Positions 25,873-34,713 of a stretch of 64,000 nucleotides of DNA are shown in pieces (positions within the stretch are counted from its first letter, which is position 1; every line of letters starts with the position of its first letter). Under the pieces are notes generated by a model that did no database searches, was not told the DNA's origin, and worked only from the letters and a program-made list of their open reading frames with translations. The position numbers and the translations under genes were made by a program. Origin of the DNA: Corynebacterium lowii (lineage in GTDB: Bacteria > Actinomycetota > Actinomycetes > Mycobacteriales > Mycobacteriaceae); assembly GCF_001412085.1 (NCBI RefSeq), contig NZ_LKEV01000002.1, positions 424,447-488,446 on the forward strand. Reading direction: 5' to 3'.

Positions 25873-26817
25873 TTAACCAGCCAATCGGGCCACGCGCTGC
25901 ACGGCGGATTCCACGGCATAGTCCGGGTCACCGCCCTGGCCCTTCACGGCGGCATCCAGGTCCGCCATGAGGATGACCGCTCGGCTCACCGAATCGCTCG
26001 ACCAGCGCCGGGCCACCTTGGAGGTCTTTTCAATCACGAAGGGGTGCGCACCCAATTGCCCGGCCAGGCGTCTAGAATCCACCCGCCCCGTGGTGGAATA
26101 CAGCCGCGCAATCATGCCTACCTTGGAACTCAACGAGGCCGCGATCACCACCGGGCTCATGCCCAATTGCAGGGCTCGGCGCGTGGCGGCCACGGCGCGG
26201 GCACCCTGGCCTGTGACCGCCCAGTCCGCGATGTCAAAGGCCGATACCTCCGCCACCCCGGAGTAGTAGGCCCGCACGGTGGCTACCGTGATGTCTCCTT
26301 CGGCATCGGCCACCAATTGACTCACCGCCGAGGCGAGTTCGCGCAAGTCAGAGCCCACACCCTCTAAGAGCGCGTGTACCACGTCCGGGGTAATACGCAC
26401 CCCGTGGGAACGAAACTCCTGGGTGACCCAACTGGGCAATTCGCGCTGCTTGACCTCCTCGGCGCGGTGGGTGGTGGCGATCTTTTCCAACTTGGGCACC
26501 AGGGCCTTGGTGCGCCCGCCCCCGGAGTGCTCCACGATGAGGTAGATCCCTGGGCCTGGGTCCACGGCGGCCTGCAAGAGCAGATCGGCGGGTTCCTTGC
26601 CCGCGGTCTCCGTATTCTTTATCACCGCCACGCGATCATCCCCGAAGAGCGAGGGAGAAAGCACCTCTAAGACCTCGGAGGGGGTGAGTTCCCCGGCGTT
26701 CATGGTGGTGACGGTTACCTCCGGGCGGCCATCCTTAATCTGCTCGATGATGGCCCGGCGCTGCCGCTCCACGAGGAAGGCCTCTGTGCCGACGATGAGG
26801 TGAACCTGGGACTCCAT
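25873..26817 (-). CDS. holA: DNA polymerase III, delta subunit
   Basis: Clamp-loader subunit that opens the beta sliding clamp. 314 aa from ATG 26817 (MESQVHLIVGTEAFLVERQ); the open frame reaches much further upstream only because it shadows comEC. Typical HolA features are the N-terminal GTEAFLVERQRRAI, LFGDDRVAVIKNTE, and the C-terminal DLDAAVKGQGGDPDYAVESAV. The gene follows comEC by about 20 bases, the normal actinobacterial order comEA-comEC-holA. Confidence 0.95.
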   Translation of the reverse strand: MESQVHLIVGTEAFLVERQRRAIIEQIKDGRPEVTVTTMNAGELTPSEVLEVLSPSLFGDDRVAVIKNTETAGKEPADLLLQAAVDPGPGIYLIVEHSGGGRTKALVPKLEKIATTHRAEEVKQRELPSWVTQEFRSHGVRITPDVVHALLEGVGSDLRELASAVSQLVADAEGDITVATVRAYYSGVAEVSAFDIADWAVTGQGARAVAATRRALQLGMSPVVIAASLSSKVGMIARLYSTTGRVDSRRLAGQLGAHPFVIEKTSKVARRWSSDSVSRAVILMADLDAAVKGQGGDPDYAVESAVQRVARLAG

Positions 26818-26837
26818 GCGCTCTATCGTGCCACAGG

Positions 26838-28496
26838 CTAAAACCTCCCATCGGCGGCGTGCTGGGTGCCGTCCCGGTGCAAGGTCACCGGCCCATCGCG
26901 GTGTGGGAAGAATACGGGTACTCCCGCAGGTGTTTGGCTGGGATAATCCGCTGGGCGCCCAGAACCATCGCGCACCACAATTGCCTGGGCGTCGGGGCCG
27001 ACCTTCATGGCCTCCTCCTCTGTATCCACCACCGCCACCCGGAGCTCGGAGAGTTCCACCGGGGGCGCACGGCGCTCCGGCCAGGCCGCCACGAGGGCCA
27101 GTACGGCCAAACCCACGATGGTGGTACGCCGATAACCCAGGAAGAAGAGGTAAGCCACCCAGGCATAGGAGAGCAACACCCATTGCGGGCGGGCCTCCAC
27201 CGTGGCGAGGGGCAGGCTCGCGCACCACTGTGCTACTCGGTGAATCCACCAGGCGCAGGGCTCGATAACCCACAGGGCCACCACCTCACCACCGCCGGGA
27301 AGGAGCACGGCTACCACCGCCAACAAACCGATCACGGTAATAGGAGCCACCGCGGGAGCCACCAGCACATTAGCCAGCACCGATACCAGCGACATTCTCC
27401 CGCTCATCGCGGCCACCAGCGGTGTGGTGGAGAGATCAGCCGCGAGCGCCACCGCGAGGGCGCGCACGAGGACGTCAGGAAGCCTTGTTGCCGCTAATGT
27501 GCGATAAAGCAGCGGGTAGAGCAGCACGATTCCGGCTGTGGCCGCCACCGAGAGCGCGAACCCCCATTGGGTAGCCAGGGAGGAATCGTAGAGGAGCAGC
27601 ACTATCACCGCCACGCTGAGACCGTGGAGAGGCGGAAAGGTGGCCGCGTGCGCCACCGCCAGGAGCCCCACCAACCCGGTGAGCGTGGCGCGCAGCACCG
27701 AGGGCTCCGGGCCTACGAGGAAGAAGAAAGCCAGCACGAAGAAACCCGCGCAGCCCACCTGCACCCTGGGTCCGAGCCCACACAGGCGGCACAGGAGAAA
27801 GGCGCAGGTGGCCACGATGGTAACGTTCGCACCGCTCACAGCGGAAAGATGCGAGAGCCCCGTGGCGATATAGAGTTCCCGTTCCCCGTCTCCCTGTGCA
27901 GTGGTATTGCCCAGCACCATGCCTGGAATGAGCCCTTGGGTAGCCTCCCCCACCTGAGCCTGCACGGCCTCGATGAAGCGTTGGTGTACCCCGGCCACCC
28001 AGGCGTGGAGCCCCTGCGGATTGCCGGCCTGCCAGTCCTCCACCGTGCCCACCCAGCGCCCCAACCCGGCGCGCTCGCTGATTTCCCATTGCACGTGAGC
28101 GCTGAGTGGAGTTCCGCGCGCCAGGTTCAGGGGTTCCTGGGATTCCACAAAGAGCGGAACCTGTGCCGGATAGCCCTCGACGTGCACCGGCAATAGCCAG
28201 GTATCCCCGGAGATGCTGCGGGGTTCACCCGCCACCTGGGCGCTCACCTGCTCCGGCAGCGGATTCTGGGCGTCTCGCCACCGCGCGTGGCTCAATATCC
28301 CGGCCACGATTCCCACGGCGGCGAGCACCATCGCCTGCCCCGCCGAGCGCGCGGCCCACGCACCCAGAACGCAGAGCGCTACCAGCCCCAGGGCAAGCAG
28401 CGGGCCGGTAGTCGGACCCGCCGAGCCTGCCAGCACCATCACCAGCGTGACCGCCCATACCAGCGCTGCGGCGGGAACAAGCCGCGCCTCTCTCAC
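26838..28496 (-). CDS. comEC: ComEC/Rec2-family DNA uptake channel
   Basis: Polytopic membrane protein of 552 aa that in competent bacteria carries single-stranded DNA across the membrane. The competence domain is present (GLSHLSAVSGANVTIVATCAFLL near residue 225, then many membrane helices to about 480). The C-terminal metallo-beta-lactamase domain is reduced to a short remnant (ELRVAVVDTEEEAMKVGPDAQAIVV) lacking the HxHxDH motif. Short ComEC of this kind seems usual in corynebacteria (recollection). The start overlaps the comEA stop. Natural transformation has not been shown by this sequence. Confidence 0.9.
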   Translation of the reverse strand: MREARLVPAAALVWAVTLVMVLAGSAGPTTGPLLALGLVALCVLGAWAARSAGQAMVLAAVGIVAGILSHARWRDAQNPLPEQVSAQVAGEPRSISGDTWLLPVHVEGYPAQVPLFVESQEPLNLARGTPLSAHVQWEISERAGLGRWVGTVEDWQAGNPQGLHAWVAGVHQRFIEAVQAQVGEATQGLIPGMVLGNTTAQGDGERELYIATGLSHLSAVSGANVTIVATCAFLLCRLCGLGPRVQVGCAGFFVLAFFFLVGPEPSVLRATLTGLVGLLAVAHAATFPPLHGLSVAVIVLLLYDSSLATQWGFALSVAATAGIVLLYPLLYRTLAATRLPDVLVRALAVALAADLSTTPLVAAMSGRMSLVSVLANVLVAPAVAPITVIGLLAVVAVLLPGGGEVVALWVIEPCAWWIHRVAQWCASLPLATVEARPQWVLLSYAWVAYLFFLGYRRTTIVGLAVLALVAAWPERRAPPVELSELRVAVVDTEEEAMKVGPDAQAIVVRDGSGRPADYPSQTPAGVPVFFPHRDGPVTLHRDGTQHAADGRF

Positions 28497-29182
28497 GGGA
28501 CCACCTGGCTTTCCAAGGCCGCATACTTTGCCGGGCCAATACCGCGCACTTCTTGTAACTGCGCCACCTCGCTAAAGCCCCCGTGGGAATCCCGGTATTC
28601 CACGATGGCCCGCGCGGTCACCTCCCCCACTCCGTTGAGCGTGGTGAGTTCTTCCACCGTGGCCTTGTTCAGCGAGATTTTCCCCGGTTCAGCCGAGGCT
28701 GCCGGACCCGGAGAAGGCAGCGGCTCCGATACCGCACCCGGCCCTTCCCCGTGGGCGGGCACGTAAATCTGCTCGCCGTCCTCCACGCGGCGGGCCAGGT
28801 TCAGCGGCAGCGTATCGGCCTCTGGTCTGGGTCCGGCCTGGGCCAGCGCATCGGATACCCGCGCCTGCGGCGGCAAACGTACCAGGCCGGGACGATCTAC
28901 CTGCCCCACCACCGCCACCACAATCTCCTGCGGTTCCTCGGTGGTGGTCGAAGGGCTCAGCGTGGGAAGGGCGGCCACACCCGAGGGCGCAAGGAAGGCG
29001 GTATCCTCTTCATCTCCGCGCGGCCATATCCACCACAGCCCCAGGAGTATCAGTGCCGCGCACGCCACGGCGATCCCCTGCCGGGGCGTAATCGCCCAGC
29101 GCGGGCGGGGATATTCCACCCGCATGAGTTCTTCCTCCCCCGTGGGGCGGGTGAGGTCTTTGAGCCTTTCTCGCACCTGCAT
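28493..29182 (-). CDS. comEA: ComEA-family DNA-binding protein
   Basis: Membrane-anchored double-stranded DNA receptor for uptake, 229 aa. One membrane helix at about residues 35-50 (ITPRQGIAVACAALILLGL), a linker, a SLBB domain (VVAVVGQVDRPGLVRLPPQARV), and a C-terminal helix-hairpin-helix pair (LNKATVEELTTLNGVGEVTARAIVEYR and VRGIGPAKYAAL). Domain order is that of ComEA. comEC overlaps its 3' end by four bases. Confidence 0.93.
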   Translation of the reverse strand: MQVRERLKDLTRPTGEEELMRVEYPRPRWAITPRQGIAVACAALILLGLWWIWPRGDEEDTAFLAPSGVAALPTLSPSTTTEEPQEIVVAVVGQVDRPGLVRLPPQARVSDALAQAGPRPEADTLPLNLARRVEDGEQIYVPAHGEGPGAVSEPLPSPGPAASAEPGKISLNKATVEELTTLNGVGEVTARAIVEYRDSHGGFSEVAQLQEVRGIGPAKYAALESQVVP

Positions 29183-29234
29183 GGGCCATAGGCTAAAAGC
29201 GTGGGGGACGCGGGACGTCGATAAGCAGAAAGAG

Positions 29235-29262
29235 ATTGTGGATAACTTTAGTTATCCACAAT
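29235..29262. promoter_or_regulatory. Inverted pair of DnaA-box sequences at the end of degV
   Basis: A perfect 12-bp inverted repeat (29235-29246 ATTGTGGATAAC and 29251-29262) with a four-base loop. Each arm contains TTATCCACA, the DnaA-box consensus (one per strand). It covers the degV stop codon. It could be a weak, AT-rich terminator for degV or a DnaA-binding site. Confidence 0.6.
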
Positions 29263-30015
29263 GGACACCGCGATAGCCCCCGGCCCCGCGTGCGCGGCTA
29301 GCACGTCTGCTAGGGGGAGAATACGCACCTCAGAGCCCTCCGGCAGGGCCTCTTCCAGCAGGGCGGCGAGCTTGCGCGAGGCCTCCCGAGCCTCATGCTC
29401 CTGGAGGAATACGCGCACCGGCTTATCCCCGGCGGCCTGCACCGCCAATTCCGTCAGGCGCTCGAAGGCGCGGGTCTGGGTGCGGGTTTTTACCGCTAGT
29501 TCCACGCGTCCCTCGCGCACCCGCATGATCGGCTTGGAGGCCAACGCCGTGGAGATCATCATGGTACCCGCCGATACCCGGCCCGAACGCCGCAACTCAT
29601 CGAGGCGGTGAGCGTAGAGGAAGGTAGCGGCGGAATCTAATACCCGAATGGCGGCCTCATAACATTCTTCGAGGTCACCGCCCTTATTCGCGGCCTGTGC
29701 GGCGGCCACGGCGGCCGCCCCCACCCCCATACCCAGGGTGGGGGTATCCACCACGCGCACGGACTCATGGAAAAGGGCGGAGGCCTCCACCGCCGCCGAC
29801 CAGGTAGAAGAAAGTTCCTTGGGCACGTGCAGGGCCACCACCCCGGCGTCACCTCCGCGCTCTAGCATGCGGGCGTAGCAGGCGCACAGTTCCAGCGCGC
29901 TCAGGCCCGCGGTGCCGCCCTTGGTGAGGTGCATATTCAGCACCGCGATGCCGTATTCCTCTGCTACCTCCGGGGGCAGTCCCGCCGAGGAATCCACCAC
30001 CACGCGCACCGTCAC
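29248..30015 (-). CDS. DegV-family fatty-acid-binding protein
   Basis: Protein of 255 aa beginning MTVRVVVDSSAGLPPEVAEEYG, the DegV signature. DegV/FakB proteins bind a fatty acid and, in Firmicutes, present it to the kinase FakA; no fakA is nearby. It lies five bases after gpgP in the nadD-rsfS-gpgP-degV cluster known from mycobacteria and corynebacteria. The last codons form one arm of an inverted repeat with DnaA-box sequence. Confidence 0.92.
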   Translation of the reverse strand: MTVRVVVDSSAGLPPEVAEEYGIAVLNMHLTKGGTAGLSALELCACYARMLERGGDAGVVALHVPKELSSTWSAAVEASALFHESVRVVDTPTLGMGVGAAAVAAAQAANKGGDLEECYEAAIRVLDSAATFLYAHRLDELRRSGRVSAGTMMISTALASKPIMRVREGRVELAVKTRTQTRAFERLTELAVQAAGDKPVRVFLQEHEAREASRKLAALLEEALPEGSEVRILPLADVLAAHAGPGAIAVSIVDN

Positions 30016-30020
30016 GGCTC

Positions 30021-30710
30021 TTAGGCCCCCATGTTCCAGGCGTCAAGGTACCACTGCGCCTGAGCCACCGAGGCGGCATCAAAGCGGGGGGTGGAACCAG
30101 GCTCGGTATCCAGGGCGTCGGTGCTGCCAGGGCTAAAGTGCGGGCGGGCCGTCAGTTGCGCCCAGTGGGCATTGTTGAGCCCGGAGATCAGCGGGTACTG
30201 ATCCTGGTGCAGGCCCAAAAGGTTGCTGGTGAGCGCGGAGATCGTGCCGCCGTGAGCCACCAAAAGAACGGCGGCATCGTCCCATTCGGGGAAGCTACTC
30301 ATCAGTTCCTCCACCACCGGGCGGGCGCGGCGGGCCACCTCCAAGCGGGACTCCCCCTCGGGCGGGGCCCAGGAGGCGTCGTGCCGCCAGATCGCGCGCG
30401 CACCGGGGAGTTCCCCATCGACCTCCTGGTGCGTCTTGCCCTGCCACTGGCCCAGGTGGGTTTCCCGCAGGCGAACATCGGTGCTCACCTCTAGGCCCAG
30501 GTGCTCCGCGATGATCTGGGCGGTCACCGTGGCGCGCTCTAAATCGGAGGCCACCACGCGCGTAATGCCACGGCCTTCCAGCAGGCGGGCGGCCTCGCGG
30601 GCCTGGCGTATCCCCTCCTCAGAAAGGGCGGTATCCAGCTGCCCCTGCATACGCCGGGTGGCGTTATAGACGGTCTGCCCGTGGCGGGCCATGATGAGGC
30701 GTCGCGTCAT
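30021..30710 (-). CDS. gpgP: Histidine phosphatase, probable glucosyl-3-phosphoglycerate phosphatase
   Basis: Phosphoglycerate-mutase-like phosphatase of 229 aa. LIMARHGQTVYNATRRMQG at the N-terminus carries the phospho-histidine (RHG), and LLVAHGGTISAL near residue 150 carries the second catalytic histidine. The order nadD-rsfS-this gene-degV is that of M. tuberculosis, where the equivalent gene (Rv2419c) encodes GpgP of methylglucose-lipopolysaccharide synthesis; the specific name rests on that synteny. A general sugar-phosphate phosphatase is the alternative. Confidence 0.8.
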   Translation of the reverse strand: MTRRLIMARHGQTVYNATRRMQGQLDTALSEEGIRQAREAARLLEGRGITRVVASDLERATVTAQIIAEHLGLEVSTDVRLRETHLGQWQGKTHQEVDGELPGARAIWRHDASWAPPEGESRLEVARRARPVVEELMSSFPEWDDAAVLLVAHGGTISALTSNLLGLHQDQYPLISGLNNAHWAQLTARPHFSPGSTDALDTEPGSTPRFDAASVAQAQWYLDAWNMGA

Positions 30711-30717
30711 GGTGGGA

Positions 30718-31185
30718 TCAGTACTCGTCCTCGCCCGGGGCCTCTGCCGCCAGCGGAATATCCTCGATGGATTGCACCTGGCGCAGATCCACCTCCTCGG
30801 ACCACTCGCCGGGGCGCTGCGGGGTCTCCAATCCCTCTACCTCGATGAGCGGGCAGTCGCGGTACAGGCGATCCAGGCCGTAGAACTCGCGCTCCGGCTC
30901 GCGCTGCACATGCACCACCAGGGAGCCGTAATCCAGCAGCACCCAGCGGTTTTCCCGGTTCCCCTCGCGGCGCAGGGGCTCCATCTTATTGCTGGTCAGC
31001 GCATCCTCCACCTCCTCGACGATGGAGCGCACCTGGCGCTCGTTATCCGCCGAGGCGATCACAAAAACATCGCTAATAGCCATCACATTAGATACATCAA
31101 TGACCGCGATATTGCTGGCCTGCTTCTCATCAGCCGCCAGGGCCGCGATGCCCGCCAGGCGGCGGGATTGCTCAGAGACAGTCAC
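30718..31185 (-). CDS. rsfS: Ribosomal silencing factor RsfS
   Basis: Binds ribosomal protein L14 and blocks subunit joining under starvation. 155 aa from GTG 31185 (MTVSEQSRRLAG), preceded by GAAGGA at good spacing; the frame continues upstream without support. Conserved RsfS segments: SDVFVIASADNERQVRSIVEEVEDAL and GRENRWVLLDYGSLVVHV-like (here NRENRWVLLDYG...), then FYGLDRLYRDCP. An acidic C-terminal tail follows. Downstream gpgP starts after seven bases. Confidence 0.94.
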   Translation of the reverse strand: MTVSEQSRRLAGIAALAADEKQASNIAVIDVSNVMAISDVFVIASADNERQVRSIVEEVEDALTSNKMEPLRREGNRENRWVLLDYGSLVVHVQREPEREFYGLDRLYRDCPLIEVEGLETPQRPGEWSEEVDLRQVQSIEDIPLAAEAPGEDEY

Positions 31186-31304
31186 ACAAATCCTTCGTTG
31201 CTCATGCAGGAGTAATACCGCTCCCATCATTCCATAACATGCAGGTCACCGGCGAACTGTGCGGCGGCACGCGCACGTGAGGCTTATCGAAGCCCCCGCG
31301 GGTC

Positions 31305-31916
31305 CTACTTTCCGTACAGCCCCCGTTTGGCGATGTACTGCACCACCCCCTCCGGCACCAAGTACCACAGGGGCTGCCCCTGGGCGCAGCGCTGCCGACA
31401 ATCCGTGGAAGAAATAGCCATCGCCGGTACCTGAACGAGGGAGATGTGCTCCCGGTGTACCTCGGGAATGACATCCTCGTGCAATTCATATCCGGGCCGC
31501 GTGACCCCAATGAAATGCGCCAGCGAGAACATACCCTCCCAGTCTCGCCAGGTCACAATGCTGCGCATGGCGTCCGCACCGGTGATAAAGAATAATTCCG
31601 CTTGCGGGAATTGATCGCGAATATCGCGCAACGTATCCACGGTATAGGTGGGCCCACCGCGCTCTATGTCCACGCGGCTCACGGAAAACTTCTCATTCGA
31701 GGCCGTGGCGATCACCGTCATTAAATAGCGATCCTCTGCTGCCGATACCTCTTTATCCGCCTTTTGCCAGGGCTGGCCGGTGGGCACAAAGATCACGGTA
31801 TCCAGGTCAAAGCGGTGGGCCACCTCGCTGGCGGCCACCAGGTGCCCATTATGAATCGGGTCAAAGGTGCCGCCCATGATGCCGATGCGGGCCGGGGCGT
31901 CGTTACGCTTCATCAT
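31305..31916 (-). CDS. nadD: Nicotinate-nucleotide adenylyltransferase
   Basis: Converts nicotinate mononucleotide to deamido-NAD in NAD synthesis. 203 aa. The nucleotidyltransferase motif [12 protein letters not shown] lies at residues 15-26, [10 protein letters not shown] near 60, and [16 protein letters not shown] near 165 replaces the more usual ISST-x-IR with Cys at the Ile position. The ATG overlaps the end of the upstream exported-protein gene by 14 bases; rsfS follows after a ~120-base gap containing one copy of the dispersed 13-mer (31282). Confidence 0.95.
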   Translation of the reverse strand: MMKRNDAPARIGIMGGTFDPIHNGHLVAASEVAHRFDLDTVIFVPTGQPWQKADKEVSAAEDRYLMTVIATASNEKFSVSRVDIERGGPTYTVDTLRDIRDQFPQAELFFITGADAMRSIVTWRDWEGMFSLAHFIGVTRPGYELHEDVIPEVHREHISLVQVPAMAISSTDCRQRCAQGQPLWYLVPEGVVQYIAKRGLYGK

Positions 31917-33633
31917 GGCTGGGCACCTCCGTGTAGGGCAGGTGCGCTACCTCGCTAAGCAGCGGTACCGCCACGTTATCCACCGGGGAGTTCCACACCT
32001 CCATCTGGGAGGGCGTGACCTTCAAATACACCTGGTGGAACTGCTCGTTCTCCATATATCCCGCCAAGAAATTAGCCAGGGCGGGGTTAGCTTGGACCTG
32101 CTGCTGAGTTTCCTCGGGCACCTCAATGGCCGCCATATAATTGCGCGGTATTCCCTCCGCCAGGCCCGCCGGGCGGGAGCCAAACTCGCTTTCCACCGGG
32201 AGCATGCGCATGGATAGCGGCGTGCCCAAGCGTCCATCCACGCTGTGAAAAATAAAGCGATAGTCCTGCCCACCGATACTAAGGGTGACGTCGCGGCGCG
32301 GGGAGGCATAGGCGAACTCGCGCACATTCATGGTGACCCCGGGGGTTAATTCCCCGCGGTAATGGAAAGGCGAGGCCTCCGCCAGAGTATCCGCGCTGCG
32401 GTCCTCCTGCGGATTCGATAATTCCTTACCCTGCAAGGGCTGGCCGGTGGGCACAAACTCCCATTGCTGCCCGGTGAGTTCCTTCTTCCAGAAGCCCGTA
32501 TTACCCACCTCATCGAGGCCCTCCACGCGCAACTCTCGGTTATTCGAGCCCGGCGCGGTGGAATGGATAGAAATGCGGCTGGTAATCCGGCCCGGAATCT
32601 TGGGCTGATGGTGCCAATCATCCCCCGGCAGGCCAATGGGAGCGGTGGAATCATTCAGGCGGTGTTGCGCGGCGTCCACAGCCGCCGGGCGCTCATCCTC
32701 GCCCCAGCCATAGCGGAATTGAGCGGGGTCCGAGCCATTAACGTCAAAGTCGGATAGCCGCGTGTACATATCGCCGTAACGATTAGTAATAAAAATGACA
32801 GACCCCGAGGCCGAAATAGCCTCCGCCTGGAATCGGGAGTTCCACGGAGTACCCACCTCATAGGAATAATCGCGGGCCAACCAGGGATCGAGGGAATAGA
32901 TACGCGAGCCGTCCTCGCTCAGCGCCACCGCCTGAGTGACCTTAGCCAGGGAAACCGGCTGTTGCTTGCCATCGGGGGTGTCATAGACGCGATCAGTATG
33001 GGTACCAATGAGGCTCAGCGCCCAGCGCCCCGGCTGCGTGGTGGGCATCTGCATTCCCTTGCCCAACCACACCGGCCCACCCCAAGCCCTAATCCATCCC
33101 CAGCGCTGAGGGCTGGATTGCAGGTTAGAAAGCGTGTACATCCAGCCCGCCTCGTCCAGGGCCAGCAGGGCATCATCGTTGAGCGAGATACCCGTGATCT
33201 TCCCCTTCAAACATTCCGGAGTGGGTGCCTCACGCCACTGAGAATCCCCCACGCGCCGCACAAAGAGGTCACCCCCGCTCAATGCGGCCTCTATCTGTTC
33301 ATTAAAGCCCTGGGTGTTATCGCGTACATCTACCCGCTCGGGTAGGTGCGCCTGGTTCCCTTGGTGCGCTTGGTCCCCTTGACGTGATTGGGCGGAGGCC
33401 AAGGGCAAATCTTCATAGCCCTCCATCCCATAATCCGGGGGTACAAGGCCTAGAGGGAACTGACCATTCCCCTTCAGTACATCGCCAAGGTAAGGCACGC
33501 ACTGCTGCGGCCCCGCAGATTCGGGGATAACCGGCTGGGGCGAATCGGCGGGCACCGCCTGGGCAATTCCCTCCGGGCCATAAGCCACTAATGCAGCAGA
33601 AAGAACAGCGCCGTATATCGTGCGATACTTCAT
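31903..33633 (-). CDS. Exported protein of unknown function
   Basis: Protein of 576 aa from ATG 33633 ([19 protein letters not shown]), a clear signal peptide ending near AQA; upstream ATGs at 33654 and beyond give an Arg-rich extension that is unlikely. No family recognised. The mature part is rich in W, P and polar residues and contains segments that look like beta-propeller blades ([37 protein letters not shown]). It follows the cutinase gene by seven bases and overlaps nadD, so it is in that operon. Probably envelope-associated. Confidence 0.75.
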   Translation of the reverse strand: MKYRTIYGAVLSAALVAYGPEGIAQAVPADSPQPVIPESAGPQQCVPYLGDVLKGNGQFPLGLVPPDYGMEGYEDLPLASAQSRQGDQAHQGNQAHLPERVDVRDNTQGFNEQIEAALSGGDLFVRRVGDSQWREAPTPECLKGKITGISLNDDALLALDEAGWMYTLSNLQSSPQRWGWIRAWGGPVWLGKGMQMPTTQPGRWALSLIGTHTDRVYDTPDGKQQPVSLAKVTQAVALSEDGSRIYSLDPWLARDYSYEVGTPWNSRFQAEAISASGSVIFITNRYGDMYTRLSDFDVNGSDPAQFRYGWGEDERPAAVDAAQHRLNDSTAPIGLPGDDWHHQPKIPGRITSRISIHSTAPGSNNRELRVEGLDEVGNTGFWKKELTGQQWEFVPTGQPLQGKELSNPQEDRSADTLAEASPFHYRGELTPGVTMNVREFAYASPRRDVTLSIGGQDYRFIFHSVDGRLGTPLSMRMLPVESEFGSRPAGLAEGIPRNYMAAIEVPEETQQQVQANPALANFLAGYMENEQFHQVYLKVTPSQMEVWNSPVDNVAVPLLSEVAHLPYTEVPSHDEA

Positions 33634-33640
33634 CGCCGCC

Positions 33641-34663
33641 CTACCTTTCTCCATTGTTGTGCGTCTGCGTGTTGTCCGCCTGCGTGCCGTGTGCCTGCGT
33701 GTCCGCCCGCACCTCATCTACCCAGCGAGCAAAAGAATCGGCCACCTGTCCCTCCGCCTCAGTGGCCCCGGCGGGATTCTCGGCGGCGTTCAGGAAGTAC
33801 AGGGCGTGCGCTCCCCCGCCACCAGAAAGCGCCTTGGAGGCCGATTCCCAACCGGTATCGCACACAAAGTCATCGCGCAGGCAGTAATTCACGCGGTGTT
33901 GCTCATCCGTGGCGGCAAGGGTGCGGGAGTCCAGCGGAGCCAGGCCCAGCAGCCCCACCCCGGTCTTGGGGTCGCCCACCAGGGAGGGGTCTTGCCAAGA
34001 CAACAGGGGGTTGCCGATGTACACGGTGCCACGCAGCCGGTCACCGAGGGCGGCGTTAATATCGCGTTCCCTCGCGGAAAGGAGCATAGCCCCCTGGGAA
34101 TAACCGAAGAAGACATAATCCGGGTGGCAGCCAGATTCCGCCTCATAATCGCGGATCACATCGTCCACACTCAGCGTGCCCTGCACCACGGACTCGAAGA
34201 AACCCCTGGCGGCGTCGGCAGCAATCTGGTGTGCCGGGGTTTCGCGCAACAGATTACCAATGCGCCGCAGAGTTTCCAGGGCGCTCATCTCCTCGCCCAC
34301 CTCGGCAATGCGCGGAACGTGGAGGGAGGCGGGATACACGGAGGCGTCGAGAGGCAACACCTGCACGTCCTTCATCAGCGATTCTCCCGTGCGCTCCTGA
34401 TAGCGCTGCTCGGAGAATTGGAAGAAGGCGCGGATATTTTCTTCCTCGTAGCCATTGGATACCCAGGGGGCCTCCGGGCTATAGCGGGTGGGTTCCAGGT
34501 TCTCGTTTTGCTCGGAACCACGGGCAGCAATCACCGTCACCGCCGGGCACTGTCGAACTTCCGGCTCCGCCTGGGCAGGTTCCTGGGTTGGTTCTGCCTG
34601 GGCCGGGGCGGCAAGGCTCAGCGAGGCTATACCTGCGACAAATAAAGAAGCAATCTTCCGCAT
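33641..34663 (-). CDS. Secreted cutinase-family serine esterase
   Basis: Exported alpha/beta-hydrolase of about 340 aa from ATG 34663 (MRKIASLFVAGIASLSLAAPAQA, signal peptide). The nucleophile elbow GYSQG lies near residue 180 (YVFFGYSQGAMLLSA), with VTVIAARGSEQNEN near the mature N-terminus. The paired cysteines and catalytic Asp region NYCLRDDFVCDTG fit the cutinase/culp family of mycolic-acid bacteria. Likely acts on lipids or esters in or near the mycolate envelope; the substrate is unknown. Confidence 0.88.
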   Translation of the reverse strand: MRKIASLFVAGIASLSLAAPAQAEPTQEPAQAEPEVRQCPAVTVIAARGSEQNENLEPTRYSPEAPWVSNGYEEENIRAFFQFSEQRYQERTGESLMKDVQVLPLDASVYPASLHVPRIAEVGEEMSALETLRRIGNLLRETPAHQIAADAARGFFESVVQGTLSVDDVIRDYEAESGCHPDYVFFGYSQGAMLLSARERDINAALGDRLRGTVYIGNPLLSWQDPSLVGDPKTGVGLLGLAPLDSRTLAATDEQHRVNYCLRDDFVCDTGWESASKALSGGGGAHALYFLNAAENPAGATEAEGQVADSFARWVDEVRADTQAHGTQADNTQTHNNGER

Positions 34664-34713
34664 AATTATCACCAATCTTAAAATAACGCCACACAAGAAA
34701 GTGAACAGAGCGC

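Noticed and set aside
26818..27273. N-terminal extension of HolA
   Set aside because: It lies entirely over comEC in another frame; the family N-terminus starts at 26817.
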